NCBI GenBank assembly: GCA_011388275.1
Contig: DSAB01000138.1
Coordinates: 1 to 35,390 of the forward strand
Length of the DNA: 35,390 nt
Reading direction: 5' to 3'
From: a bacterium
GTDB taxonomy: Bacteria > Zhuqueibacterota > QNDG01 > DSAB01
In this document: piece after piece, positions 1-7,488 of the stretch
How the letters are laid out: each line of letters starts with the position of its first letter
Position numbering within the stretch: position 1 is the stretch's first letter
Notes under the pieces: generated by a model
Seen by the model: only the letters and a program-made list of their open reading frames with translations
What the model was told of the DNA's origin: nothing
The model's database searches: none
Program-made: the position numbers and the translations under genes

Positions 1-33
1 ATAAATATAAACATTTATGATTTGAAAAACAAA

Positions 34-62
34 TTTACATTGCTTCCGGTTTTTTTTATATT
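34..62 (+). promoter_or_regulatory. Putative sigma-70-type promoter for the first gene
   Basis: A TTTACA box (34-39) is followed by a 17-base spacer containing an eight-T run and then a TATATT box (57-62). It lies about 57 bases upstream of the ATG at 119. The boxes and spacing are seen directly; activity is inferred. Confidence 0.45.
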
Positions 63-118
63 GATGAAGGTGTGTTTTTCTGGGAAACAATCGGTCAGAA
101 ACCGGAGCGGGAGGCGTT

Positions 119-1003
119 ATGGCTTCGAATTCATCCAAATGGCTTTTGGGATGCGGAATCGGATGCGCCGCACTCATTGTGATCGTGATTGCATTGGGAG
201 GTGTGGGCTACCTGCTTGTCAGGGACACGGTGCAGAATTTTCGAAACACCATCGACTCTTTCGAAAGGCTGGAGAAGGAATACGGTCGTGTTCAGGATTA
301 TATCCCTTCTTCAACAGGAATAGTAGACGAAAGGCGCCTCGAAACCTTCACGATCGTTCGGGAGGAACTGGCAACGGCCAGGAAAGAGATGGAGACCGCT
401 GTTCAGGCTTTGACCGACCGAGTCGACGAGATCGAAGATGGAAGCGCCGGTTTCTGGCGTATACTGGGTGTCGTGGGAAAGGGCATGGGGGCGCTTCCCC
501 AGATGGCGGAATATTTCAAGACCCGCAACGAGATCCTGATCGACAGGGGAATGGGATTGGGAGAGTATTTTTATCTATATACGGTTGTTTACTACTCCTG
601 GCTGCAAAAATCTCCGGGTGACGGTCCGCCCTTTCGCCTCATGAGCGGTGATGACGGCGGCTATTACCGCTTCGATCGGGAGGATGAAGAGGAATCAGAT
701 TCCCGGTACGGCGATGATTATATTGATCAGCGCAGGAAGGAGGTCTCCCGGCTTGTAAACCGCATGGCCACGGTTATGATTCAAAAGCAGGCGGACTACC
801 TTTCCGATTCAGCCAGGCCGGTCTGGCAGCCGCGGCTTGAGCGGGAACTGGAGAAACTCAAGAACGATCCGGAGCGGATTCCCTGGCAGGACGGGCTGCC
901 GACCCTGACCCGCCGGTCTCTGGAACCCTATCGGGAGCGGCTGGAGGCTGTATACAGTTTTCTGCTCAATCCGCTTGAACTGAGGCCCCTGGACGGCCGG
1001 TAA
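119..1003 (+). CDS. Unknown single-pass membrane protein
   Basis: I do not recognise this 294-residue protein. A hydrophobic stretch at about residues 8-34, rich in Gly, Ala, Ile and Val, looks like one membrane segment or an uncleaved signal anchor. The rest is hydrophilic, with a likely coiled-coil or helical part at residues 40-105 (many Glu, Arg and Lys at heptad-like spacing), an acidic Asp/Glu/Tyr-rich patch at about 176-205, and a basic helical C-terminus. The most likely topology is a short cytoplasmic N-terminus with the body outside the inner membrane, but this is inferred. The start is chosen because GGGAGG sits five bases upstream of the ATG and a promoter-like element lies further upstream. 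The gene stands alone and is convergent with the next one, which ends 23 bases away. No catalytic motif is visible. Confidence 0.8.
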   Translation: MASNSSKWLLGCGIGCAALIVIVIALGGVGYLLVRDTVQNFRNTIDSFERLEKEYGRVQDYIPSSTGIVDERRLETFTIVREELATARKEMETAVQALTDRVDEIEDGSAGFWRILGVVGKGMGALPQMAEYFKTRNEILIDRGMGLGEYFYLYTVVYYSWLQKSPGDGPPFRLMSGDDGGYYRFDREDEEESDSRYGDDYIDQRRKEVSRLVNRMATVMIQKQADYLSDSARPVWQPRLERELEKLKNDPERIPWQDGLPTLTRRSLEPYRERLEAVYSFLLNPLELRPLDGR

Positions 1004-1026
1004 TTGAATTGGATCTTTCGAAGCAT

Positions 1027-1422
1027 TCAATGGTATTGATGATGGGCGCGTGAAAAGTGTTCATGCACGATAAGCCACTCTCCGTCTATTTGATGATAGA
1101 CATGGGTGCCCCGTCCGGTAATGGCTTTTTTCTTTTTATCTTCTCTGTAACGAACCGCCCAGTAGAAAGTCAATATGGCCGTGTCTTCGAACACATGCAC
1201 GCACGGATCGGAGATGGAGTATTCCACTCCGGCGCCGCGGGACAGGTAATACTCAAATGTTTTCTTGAGCTCGTGAAGGCTGGCCAGCCGCATGTGCTGC
1301 GTGGAAGAAAATCCGCTGATCCCCGGGTCAAAAAACGACAGCAGCTTTTCCACGTCGCCCGCGTTGAAAGCCTCGACTTGCCGGTTTTCCAGATCCAGAA
1401 TCGTCTGTTTGGTTTTTTCCAT
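1027..1422 (-). CDS. NTF2-like / SnoaL-like (DUF4440 type) protein
   Basis: This 131-residue protein has the layout of the NTF2-like superfamily: an N-terminal helix ending in a phrase like VEAFNAGDVEKLLSFFDPG, a middle region, then strands such as TAILTFYWAVRYRE and a closing segment G-T-H-V-Y-H..D-G-E-W-L-I-V-H-E-H-F-S. The closing segment is typical of DUF4440/SnoaL-like ketosteroid-isomerase folds. Members bind small ligands or act as isomerases, hydrolases or association domains; the substrate cannot be told from sequence. The length fits a single-domain cytoplasmic member. AGGGGGA lies just upstream of the ATG. It is a single-gene unit with its own probable promoter at 1461-1489 and is convergent with the unknown membrane protein. 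Confidence 0.85.
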   Translation of the reverse strand: MEKTKQTILDLENRQVEAFNAGDVEKLLSFFDPGISGFSSTQHMRLASLHELKKTFEYYLSRGAGVEYSISDPCVHVFEDTAILTFYWAVRYREDKKKKAITGRGTHVYHQIDGEWLIVHEHFSRAHHQYH

Positions 1423-1460
1423 GATGAGTCCCCCTGACTGATTGTTCTGTTTTCAATGGC

Positions 1461-1489
1461 AATAACCTGATTTTTTCCGGAAATGTCAA
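1461..1489 (-). promoter_or_regulatory. Putative promoter of the NTF2-like gene
   Basis: On the minus strand a perfect TTGACA (1484-1489) is followed, after 17 bases, by GTTATT (1461-1466), about 40 bases before the ATG at 1422. The palindrome TTTCCGGAAA (1474-1483) lies inside the spacer and could be an operator, though it is short. Confidence 0.45.
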
Positions 1490-1721
1490 GGGGAAACTGA
1501 ATGGATCGGCAGAATAAAAGTGTGACCGGCCCGCGGCCCGCGAAAAGCACCCGGTTTGTGACATTCAAATGCGGTACTTGCGGTTGACGGCCCAATCGGG
1601 CGTCTGCCTTGAACGGATGCTGATTTTGTCTGTGTTTTTTCACATGCTCAAGCGGTTTGTCTTTGTTATGGCGGGATGAATGCCGTTTCATGACGGCGTT
1701 TTATCGGTAAAATGATTCTTC

Positions 1722-1750
1722 TTGACTTTATAGAGATTTGTTTTTATTTT
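1722..1750 (+). promoter_or_regulatory. Putative promoter of the tRNA-Thr / PorV transcript
   Basis: TTGACT (1722-1727), a 17-base spacer and TATTTT (1745-1750) precede the mature tRNA 5' end by about 53 bases. There is no other obvious promoter between the tRNA and the PorV-like gene, so this element may drive both. Confidence 0.5.
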
Positions 1751-1803
1751 TACTGGTTGTAAAAAGAGGCGGCGCCTGAAAGAATGTGAAAGCTTGTATA
1801 TCA

Positions 1804-1876
1804 GCCACCCTAGCTCAGCTGGTAGAGCAGCTCACTCGTAATGAGCAGGTCGTCGGTTCGAGTCCGACGGGTGGCT
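1804..1876 (+). tRNA. tRNA-Thr (anticodon CGT)
   Basis: A full cloverleaf can be drawn by eye. The acceptor stem pairs GCCACCC (1804-1810) with GGGTGGC (1869-1875), with discriminator T at 1876. The D arm pairs GCTC with GAGC. The anticodon stem pairs GCTCA with TGAGC around the loop CTCGTAA, giving anticodon CGT, which reads ACG (Thr). The T arm pairs GTCGG with CCGAC around TTCGAGT. It is 73 bases long and CCA is not encoded. Confidence 0.96.
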
Positions 1877-1884
1877 CCGGTCTG

Positions 1885-1914
1885 AAAACAGGGCAGAAAT
1901 CCTGTTTTTTATTT
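1885..1914 (+). terminator. Rho-independent terminator or attenuator after tRNA-Thr
   Basis: AAAACAGG (1885-1892) pairs with CCTGTTTT (1901-1908) around an eight-base loop, followed by a T-rich tail. The tail runs almost into the GAGGGGG ribosome binding site of the PorV-like gene, so readthrough here would set the level of that gene. Confidence 0.75.
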
Positions 1915-1924
1915 TGAGGGGGTC

Positions 1925-2866
1925 ATGAGAATACCAGCGATTCTTTTCATAATGGCTTTAACGGTCTTTCCGCCCGGAAGGTCGAAAGCCGGAGAGAGCG
2001 TCACCGGCTTTGATTTTCTTCGACTGGATCTGGGAGCCAGGCCGGCGGCCATGGGCGGATCTTTCGTGAGCGTGGAAGGAGATGTCCATTCTCTTCGCTA
2101 CAATCCAGCGGGTTTGAGCCGGGTTATGGATAAAAGTCTGGCCTTGACCGTGCAAACCCTGACTCAGGACATTCGATACGGATTCGCCGGATTCGTGACC
2201 GCACTGGGGCCCGGCAAGCTGGGCGTCGGGCTTTTCTATCTGAATTATGGATCCATTCAAAGAACCGACATCTTCGGAAACGAGGATGGAACCTTCAGCC
2301 CGGGTGATTTCGTGTTGAATCTGGCTTATTCCGACAGTCTGGGCAAGGGGTGGAGATGGGGCGTAGGTGTCAAAGTCATTCAATCGGTTATTGATGATTA
2401 TTCTGCGCTGGGTGCGGCCGCGGATGCGGGAGTCCTCTATACATTTCCGAACCGGCCTTTGTCCATCGGTTTCAGCATTCTGAACGCGGGCCACGGGATT
2501 CAAGCCTTTGTAAACCAAAAAGAAAAAATGCCTGTCACCTATCAGCTGGGTGTCTCGCAGCGGCTGGAGCATCTGCCTCTTTTGATCAGCCTGAATATCA
2601 TCAAATATCATTATGAGAGCAGCGACTGGCCTTTGGGGCTCTATTGGGCGCTCGGCGGAGAATTTACCCTGTCTTCCCATTTTTTCCTTCGATGGGGGTA
2701 CAACGCTCGGGGCAGAGAGCAGCATATTCAGGCGGCGAACGACTGGATGACGGGATTTTCAACGGGATTCGGCGTTCTTTTCAGCCGGTACCGGATCGAT
2801 TATTCCTACGGTTCGCAAGGAGGATTGGGACAGCAGAATACCATGACGTTCTCTATCGAATTATAG
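1925..2866 (+). CDS. PorV/PorQ-family outer-membrane beta-barrel protein
   Basis: The 313-residue product has a signal peptide at about residues 1-22. The family hallmark follows at about 29-63: F-D-F-L-R-L-D-L-G-A-R-P-A-A-M-G-G, then S-V-E-G-D, then a conserved Y-N-P-A-G-L. The rest is a run of amphipathic beta strands ending in an aromatic-poor S-I-E-L. PorV and PorQ relatives in FCB bacteria are FadL-like barrels; PorV is the shuttle of the type IX secretion system, while many paralogues have no assigned role. No other type IX gene is in the window, so secretion is not implied. GAGGGGG at 1916-1922 supports the start. It is preceded by the tRNA terminator with no room for a separate promoter, and followed by a strong terminator, so it is probably a single gene reached by readthrough. 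Confidence 0.9.
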   Translation: MRIPAILFIMALTVFPPGRSKAGESVTGFDFLRLDLGARPAAMGGSFVSVEGDVHSLRYNPAGLSRVMDKSLALTVQTLTQDIRYGFAGFVTALGPGKLGVGLFYLNYGSIQRTDIFGNEDGTFSPGDFVLNLAYSDSLGKGWRWGVGVKVIQSVIDDYSALGAAADAGVLYTFPNRPLSIGFSILNAGHGIQAFVNQKEKMPVTYQLGVSQRLEHLPLLISLNIIKYHYESSDWPLGLYWALGGEFTLSSHFFLRWGYNARGREQHIQAANDWMTGFSTGFGVLFSRYRIDYSYGSQGGLGQQNTMTFSIEL

Positions 2867-2896
2867 CTCGAAAAGAGTGAATCCAGACATATGTCG

Positions 2897-2920
2897 AAAC
2901 CCCCTTTTTCAGGGGGTTTT
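2897..2920 (+). terminator. Rho-independent terminator after the PorV-like gene
   Basis: AAACCCCCT pairs with AGGGGGTTT around a TTTTC loop, followed by further T residues. The A-rich 5' side would also allow action on the opposite strand. Confidence 0.85.
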
Positions 2921-3010
2921 GGGTTTATAGGGCGGCTCCTGGAAAATTGCCTTGCGAAAATCCCGTATAAATTGTATTTTCTATATACTTATAGGGTTTG
3001 GGAGTCGTGT

Positions 3011-3931
3011 ATGAGGCGATTTGTTGCATTGATCATACTGTGCCTGACCGGGGTGTGTTCTTCAGCCGCCTCATGGCAAAGGTTGTATCATTATCCGGTG
3101 CTTGTGTTCCATCACGCTGAAGATCGGGCCTATGCCCGAAAAGTCGTCTCCCTGGCAGCGGAGGAACTGCCTCGTCTTCGGGAAAGCCTGGGTGATGAGA
3201 CCGGCCGGGAAATCCGGATTGTTATTGCCGGCACGTTACAGGAGTTTTCACGTTTGACACATGGCCAGATCCCCGAATGGGGAGTCGGGGCTTCGGATCC
3301 GCAGAGTGCTGTAATCTATTTGCAATCTCCCAGAATCCATCGGGCGCGGATCAACAGGCAGCGGGTCCTGATTCATGAGCTGAGCCATGTTGTGTTATCC
3401 TGGGCTGTCGGTGGTTTCAGCGTGGACCGGTGGTTTGATGAGGGCGTGGCCCTTCATCTGTCCGGGGAAGGAGATCTGTACGGAACGCTGCGGCTGGCAC
3501 GAGGCGTTTTTTCCGGCCAGGTCTACGCCCTTCACGAAATTGAAGAGGTTCTTTCTTTTCCCTCGGAAAACGCGACGCTGGCCTATCAGCAGTCTGTTTC
3601 CGCGGTTCGATATCTGATTCGCCGGCATGGAGAAGATGTTCTGCCCCGAATCTGCCGCGCGCTGCGTTTTTATCATGACATGGATTCGGCCATGCTGCAA
3701 GCCATCGGGCAGGATGTCACGGATTTCGAAGCGGAATGGATGGCCGCTCTCAGGGTTTCTTCCCGATGGATGGTGTTACTGGACATGCCGTTTCTGATCA
3801 GTTTCGTGCTGGTGATGCTGTTTCTGGCGGCTTTTTTCATGACCGTCAGACGGGTACGAGAAAAGAAACGCACCTGGAAAGAAGAGGATGATGGCTTCGA
3901 AGCGGTGGAAAAAGATTCGCCATACGATTGA
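3011..3931 (+). CDS. Membrane-anchored peptidase MA-family metalloprotease
   Basis: The 306-residue product starts with a signal peptide (about residues 1-19). The zinc motif HELSH is at 122-126 and a downstream W-F-D-E-G at 141-145 supplies the likely third ligand, Glu144. This HExxH plus WFxEG layout is that of gluzincin peptidases of the MA-like family (Peptidase_MA_2). A hydrophobic segment near residues 255-278, followed by R-R-V-R-E-K-K-R, anchors the C-terminus with a short basic then acidic cytoplasmic tail. The catalytic domain should therefore face the periplasm. ATG 3011 is chosen over a longer in-frame start at 2891 because the upstream extension overlaps the terminator, while GGGAG stands seven bases before 3011 and a signal peptide begins there. 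Its 3' end overlaps the acyltransferase gene by 44 bases. The substrate is unknown. Confidence 0.85.
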   Translation: MRRFVALIILCLTGVCSSAASWQRLYHYPVLVFHHAEDRAYARKVVSLAAEELPRLRESLGDETGREIRIVIAGTLQEFSRLTHGQIPEWGVGASDPQSAVIYLQSPRIHRARINRQRVLIHELSHVVLSWAVGGFSVDRWFDEGVALHLSGEGDLYGTLRLARGVFSGQVYALHEIEEVLSFPSENATLAYQQSVSAVRYLIRRHGEDVLPRICRALRFYHDMDSAMLQAIGQDVTDFEAEWMAALRVSSRWMVLLDMPFLISFVLVMLFLAAFFMTVRRVREKKRTWKEEDDGFEAVEKDSPYD

Positions 3932-4850
3932 ATACCGGTCCGTGGTTTTTTTATGCAGGCTTTTCGGCCGCCTTTCGCTGAAGGCGGTTCTGAGAACGGC
4001 CGATCTTGCCGGTTGGCTGATTTTTCATGTATTCCGGGTGCGGAGGGGTGTGGTTCTGTCCAATTTGAGACTGGCCTTTCCGGAAATGAGCGAGGCTGAA
4101 CGCAAGGGCATCGCCCGCCGGTCTTATCAGAATATGGGAAAGATGACCTTTGAATGGCTGCACGCCTCAACGGCAAGTGATGAGCGGATTCGAACTTTGA
4201 TCCTTTTCGACCATGAGGAATATTTCGACTGGACATTTCAAAACGGGCGGGGAGCCATTTTGCTCTCCGGACATTTCGGCAACTGGGAGCTGATGGCCGC
4301 GGCCATTGCCAAAAGAGGGCATCCCCTGTCCGTGGTGGCCGCGAAACAGAGGAACCGGCGGGTTGACGGATTCATCAATGAACTGCGTGCTTCATCGGGT
4401 ATTCGTGTCATTCGTTTGGGAATGGCCATACGCGGCGTGCTTCGCGCGTTGGCAAACAATGAGCTGGTGGCTATTTTAGGCGATCAGGATGCGCATCGGG
4501 AGGGGGTGTTTGTTAATTTTTTCGGCAGGCCCGCTTCCACGCATCAGGGTCCGGCGGCTCTGGCTTTGAAAACCGGAGCCCCCATCATTCTCGGCAGCGC
4601 GGTTCGGCTGCCGGACGGAAGACACAGGGTTCTCACCGACCGGCTGACCGTGGATCATCTGAAAGGAGCCTCGCCTGAAAATATACGGGCGGTTACACAG
4701 GCACATGTCAGCCTTCTGGAAAAGAGAATCCGGCAATTCCCGGATCACTGGTTCTGGATGCACAGGCGCTGGAAGACACGGCCTCCGTCTGAAAGGTCCA
4801 TTCCCGAGGATGAAACAACGGCACGCAGGGAAGTGAGAGAAGCAGAATGA
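3888..4850 (+). CDS. LpxL/HtrB-type lysophospholipid (lipid A-like) acyltransferase
   Basis: This 320-residue protein belongs to the LpxL/LpxM (HtrB/MsbB) acyltransferase family, which adds secondary acyl chains to lipid A or related glycolipids at the inner membrane. The catalytic H-x4-E motif H-F-G-N-W-E is at 129-134, followed by G-D-Q-D at 198-201, F-F-G at 211-213 and a late W-F-W-M-H-R-R-W. A hydrophobic N-terminal region (about 17-50) fits membrane association. The length is normal for the family. Start codons at 3888 and 3891 are both possible; AAGAGG abuts 3888, so 3891 has better spacing. The gene overlaps the peptidase gene upstream and shares ATGA with tagD downstream, so the three are probably translationally coupled. 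No other lipid A gene lies nearby, and the acceptor could be the polymer lipid rather than lipid A. Confidence 0.9.
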   Translation: MMASKRWKKIRHTIEYRSVVFLCRLFGRLSLKAVLRTADLAGWLIFHVFRVRRGVVLSNLRLAFPEMSEAERKGIARRSYQNMGKMTFEWLHASTASDERIRTLILFDHEEYFDWTFQNGRGAILLSGHFGNWELMAAAIAKRGHPLSVVAAKQRNRRVDGFINELRASSGIRVIRLGMAIRGVLRALANNELVAILGDQDAHREGVFVNFFGRPASTHQGPAALALKTGAPIILGSAVRLPDGRHRVLTDRLTVDHLKGASPENIRAVTQAHVSLLEKRIRQFPDHWFWMHRRWKTRPPSERSIPEDETTARREVREAE

Positions 4851-5242
4851 AGAGAGTGATCACATACGGAACTTTTGACCTGTTTCATTACGGCCATCTG
4901 CGCATGCTTAAGCGAGCCAAAGCGCTGGGCGATTATCTCGTCGTGGCGGTTTCTACCGATGAATTCAATGCCGTCAAGGGCAAAAAATGCACTTATCCCT
5001 ACGAGCACCGTGCCAGGATTGTGGAAGCCATCCGGTTTGTGGATGAAGTGATTCCAGAAACCTGCTGGGAGCAGAAGACGGGCGACATTCGAAAACATCA
5101 AATCGATATTTTCGTCATCGGTGATGACTGGAAAGGACAATTTGATTTTCTAAAACCCTTCTGTGAAGTGATTTATCTGTCCCGAACGGCCGATATTTCC
5201 ACGACACAGATCAAAGACACATTGAAGAATGGAAAGGTTTAA
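4847..5242 (+). CDS. tagD: Glycerol-3-phosphate cytidylyltransferase (TagD type)
   Basis: The product is a 131-residue nucleotidyltransferase that should form CDP-glycerol from CTP and sn-glycerol 3-phosphate. Visible family signatures are G-T-F-D-L-F-H-Y-G-H with the HxGH motif at 14-17, G-D-D-W-K-G-Q-F-D at 92-100, and the R-T-x-x-I-S-T-T motif at 113-120. Length and motifs match TagD/GCT of Bacillus closely and fit ethanolamine-phosphate or FAD cytidylyltransferases less well. It overlaps the acyltransferase gene by four bases. A terminator-like hairpin follows, then two CDP-glycerol glycerophosphotransferase-like genes that would use its product. A TagD in an apparently diderm genome is the anchor for reading this region as a teichoic-acid-like locus. 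Confidence 0.93.
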   Translation: MKRVITYGTFDLFHYGHLRMLKRAKALGDYLVVAVSTDEFNAVKGKKCTYPYEHRARIVEAIRFVDEVIPETCWEQKTGDIRKHQIDIFVIGDDWKGQFDFLKPFCEVIYLSRTADISTTQIKDTLKNGKV

Positions 5243-5291
5243 TACGCCGGCTCCGCATCCGCAGGCGACTGCTGAAAAAAGGGTACCGTAT

Positions 5292-5319
5292 TCCCTGAAT
5301 CCGGTTCAGGGAGTTTTTA
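5292..5319 (+). terminator. Terminator- or attenuator-like hairpin inside the polymer cluster
   Basis: TCCCTGAA (5292-5299) pairs with TTCAGGGA (5305-5312) around TCCGG, followed by G and five T residues. It separates tagD from the downstream transferase genes. No promoter is evident between it and 5354, so it may be a partial terminator that sets the ratio of upstream to downstream transcripts. Confidence 0.65.
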
Positions 5320-5353
5320 AGATCCGGATATCCGTTGCGGGATAGATGATTAT

Positions 5354-6397
5354 ATGAAGATTCTTTTCTATGCAGCCAAAAATTATTCCATTCCCGTTAT
5401 CGAACCCCTCGTTCGGTATGGGGAGAAGAAGGGGCGGTCTCTTTCGTTTTTTGTTTCACGTAAAGTAAAAGCGGATCTTCCCGTATCATGGCGCGCATTC
5501 CAGGTCTTTGAAGAGATCGGTGCCGCTGCTTCGTGGAAACCCGATTTTGTGATCTGTCCCGGCAATTTTGTGGATTTTCGGCTGCCGGGGGTTAAAGTAC
5601 AGATATTTCACGGTCTGGGAATCGAGAAACTGTCGCATTACCGGATTCGTCATTTTTTCGACGTGTATATGACTTCGGGCCCTGCGGTCACGGAGAGATT
5701 TCGGAGTCTTCAAAAAAAATACGGCTATTTTTTGGTGAAAGAGACCGGCTGGCCAAAGATCGATTTCATACTGAACTATCCGGCTGCCGGGCTGAGACGT
5801 AAATATGGAATTCGGACGGACCAAAAAGTTATTTTATACGCGCCGACTTTCAGCCGGAAGATGGAATCCGCATCCAGCCTTTTGCCGGAGATACCCAAAA
5901 TGGCCGCAGGCAATGAAGTCTGGATTATCAAGTTTCATGAGCTCATGAGCCGGGACGTTGTCGAGAAATTCAGGGAATTCAACAATGAGCGGATCCGACT
6001 GGCCGGGGAGAGGGATATCACTCCGCTTATGCACTTGGCGGATGTGCTGATATCGGACACTTCCTCGGTTGTCTATGAATTCATGGCTCTGGACAAGCCG
6101 GTGATTACTTTCCGGACTCTGGACCGGCGGGATAAAGGGATCGATATACGGCATGTCCATGAATGCCGGCCGGCTGTAGACCGGTGCCTGGACCATCCGG
6201 GAGAATACCGGGAATCAAGGCGGCGGCACATGATGGAAGTGAATCCTTATCTTGACGGCGATACAGCCCGGAGGGTCGATGAGGCCCTGAGTGAGATTCA
6301 GCGTGAAGGATTGCCTTTGGCGAGAAAACCGGGCAACTGGTTTCGGAAAGCCCAGGTGCTGTATCATGCCCGATACCGGAAAGGATACCTGCGGTAA
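5354..6397 (+). CDS. CDP-glycerol glycerophosphotransferase-like enzyme (A)
   Basis: The 347-residue product looks like the GT-B transferase domain of the TagB/TagF/TarL superfamily, which moves polyol-phosphate units from CDP donors to a growing polymer at the cytoplasmic face. Landmarks in order are F-H-G-L-G-I-E-K (85-92), T-G-W-P-K-I-D (131-137), Y-A-P-T-F-S (162-167), K-F-H-E (193-196) and S-D-T-S-S-V-V-Y-E-F (234-243). The HG and H-P/E histidines and the SDxSS loop are the conserved donor-site features of the family. It lacks the extra N-terminal domain of full TagF polymerases, so it is closer to TagB-size primases. The ribosome binding site is weak. The stop overlaps the next start (TAATG). 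Whether glycerol-phosphate or another polyol-phosphate is moved cannot be read from sequence. Confidence 0.88.
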   Translation: MKILFYAAKNYSIPVIEPLVRYGEKKGRSLSFFVSRKVKADLPVSWRAFQVFEEIGAAASWKPDFVICPGNFVDFRLPGVKVQIFHGLGIEKLSHYRIRHFFDVYMTSGPAVTERFRSLQKKYGYFLVKETGWPKIDFILNYPAAGLRRKYGIRTDQKVILYAPTFSRKMESASSLLPEIPKMAAGNEVWIIKFHELMSRDVVEKFREFNNERIRLAGERDITPLMHLADVLISDTSSVVYEFMALDKPVITFRTLDRRDKGIDIRHVHECRPAVDRCLDHPGEYRESRRRHMMEVNPYLDGDTARRVDEALSEIQREGLPLARKPGNWFRKAQVLYHARYRKGYLR

Positions 6398-7488
6398 TGA
6401 TTCGCGTGCTTTTTGATCTGAAAAAAGAGTATTATTTGAATTCCCTTCTGCCGCTTTACCGTCTGATGGAGGAGGATGATCGGTATGATGTCCGGATACG
6501 TGTGGGCAGCGATCAGCGTGCCTATTTTAAGATATGGACAGTCTCCGAAAGAAGCCGCATTCAATCAAAGCTGGAGGAAAAGGGATATCAGGTAACGAAA
6601 GAAACCCGGGATTTCGACGTGGTGGTGTGCGGTGACGCCCTGAAAAATCCTCAGCGATACGGTGATGTGCTTCGTATTCATCTGGATCATGGGGTCGGCA
6701 TCAAAACCCTGAGAATACGCAATATCGTCAGGCAGCATCCGGTCCATTATCATGTGTTTCTGGAAGGACAATACTGGTATGATTATATAGGCCAATGCGG
6801 CTGGCATGACAGAGCGACGTTTCATATCACCGGTCTTCCGAAGCTCGATCCCCTGTTCCGGAAGGGGTACTACCGTCCCGATGAACTGAAGCGGCGTCTG
6901 AATCTCGGCCGGGAGAAGCCGACGATTCTGTTCGCACCTTCGTACAAACCCAGCTGTATTCCCTATGTCAGGGAGAAGGTTACCGAACTTCTGCCGCGAT
7001 ACAATGTTATTGTGAAGCTGCATCCCTACAGCTGGGGCGGAAAGTACGCGCCCCACAGCCAGCATCGTTTTTATGAACGTCTGGCCAAAAAGGAGAAAAA
7101 TCTGTATCTTATACCCAGAGACGAATTTGACATCTATCCTTATCTGATGCTGGCGGACACGCTGATCAGCGATACATCCAGTGTTGTCAATGAGTTTCTG
7201 GCTTTGGGCAGGCATGGCGTCATCTATGTGCTTCCCTATGAGAGACTGATGCACAGTGACGGCATGCCGGTGCTCTCTATCGATCCGAGGGACTGGCTGA
7301 AAGGTGCCTTTGTGCATATCGATGATCCGCGGGATCTGCCGGGGGCCGTGGAAACGGCGCTGAATCCCACCGGGGAGATGCGAAGGCAACTGAAAAAGTA
7401 CAGAAATTATTTTTTTCACAGACTCGACGGGAAAGCCTCTTTTCGGGTCAAGGCGAAAATCGATGAACTCATGAAAGGAAAGTTTTAA
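6397..7488 (+). CDS. CDP-glycerol glycerophosphotransferase-like enzyme (B)
   Basis: This 363-residue GT-B protein is a second, diverged member of the same superfamily. Landmarks are D-H-G-V-G-I-K (97-103), T-G-L-P-K-L-D (145-151), F-A-P-S-Y-K (179-184), K-L-H-P-Y (207-211) and S-D-T-S-S-V-V-N-E-F (258-267). The KLHP version of the histidine motif is closest to classical TagF-type enzymes. No signal peptide or membrane segment is visible; family members sit on the inner face of the membrane. The start codon overlaps the previous stop and its own stop directly abuts the LicD-family start, so translation is probably coupled. An in-frame antisense ORF of over 400 codons covers this region but lacks any recognisable motif. 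Confidence 0.88.
   Translation: MIRVLFDLKKEYYLNSLLPLYRLMEEDDRYDVRIRVGSDQRAYFKIWTVSERSRIQSKLEEKGYQVTKETRDFDVVVCGDALKNPQRYGDVLRIHLDHGVGIKTLRIRNIVRQHPVHYHVFLEGQYWYDYIGQCGWHDRATFHITGLPKLDPLFRKGYYRPDELKRRLNLGREKPTILFAPSYKPSCIPYVREKVTELLPRYNVIVKLHPYSWGGKYAPHSQHRFYERLAKKEKNLYLIPRDEFDIYPYLMLADTLISDTSSVVNEFLALGRHGVIYVLPYERLMHSDGMPVLSIDPRDWLKGAFVHIDDPRDLPGAVETALNPTGEMRRQLKKYRNYFFHRLDGKASFRVKAKIDELMKGKF

Larger units (their letters stand above)
1423..1803. other. Gene-free stretch holding two outward-facing promoters
   Basis: These 381 bases lie between the start of the minus-strand NTF2-like gene and the tRNA. They contain a probable minus-strand promoter at 1461-1489, a probable plus-strand promoter at 1722-1750 and a small hairpin (GCCGT/ACGGC, 1682-1697) followed by GTTTTAT that could be a weak terminator. 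Open frames crossing the middle have no ribosome binding site or recognisable content, so I see no gene. Confidence 0.6.

Noticed and set aside
22-621. A plus-strand frame of 199 codons overlapping the first gene
   Set aside because: Arg/Gly-rich shifted reading of the first gene, with no ribosome binding site; the frame from 119 has GGGAGG and a membrane segment.
1682-1704. Short hairpin GCCGT/ACGGC with a GTTTTAT tail as a terminator
   Set aside because: Only five pairs with a weak tail and no gene ending nearby on the plus strand; mentioned only in the gap description.
1958-2725. A minus-strand open frame of 255 codons opposite the PorV-like gene
   Set aside because: No motif or start context; the plus strand has a signal peptide and the PorV hallmark in the same span.
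2891-3010. Extension of the peptidase-MA gene to an upstream ATG at 2891
   Set aside because: It would translate the terminator stem and a segment with no signal peptide; ATG 3011 has GGGAG and opens a signal peptide.
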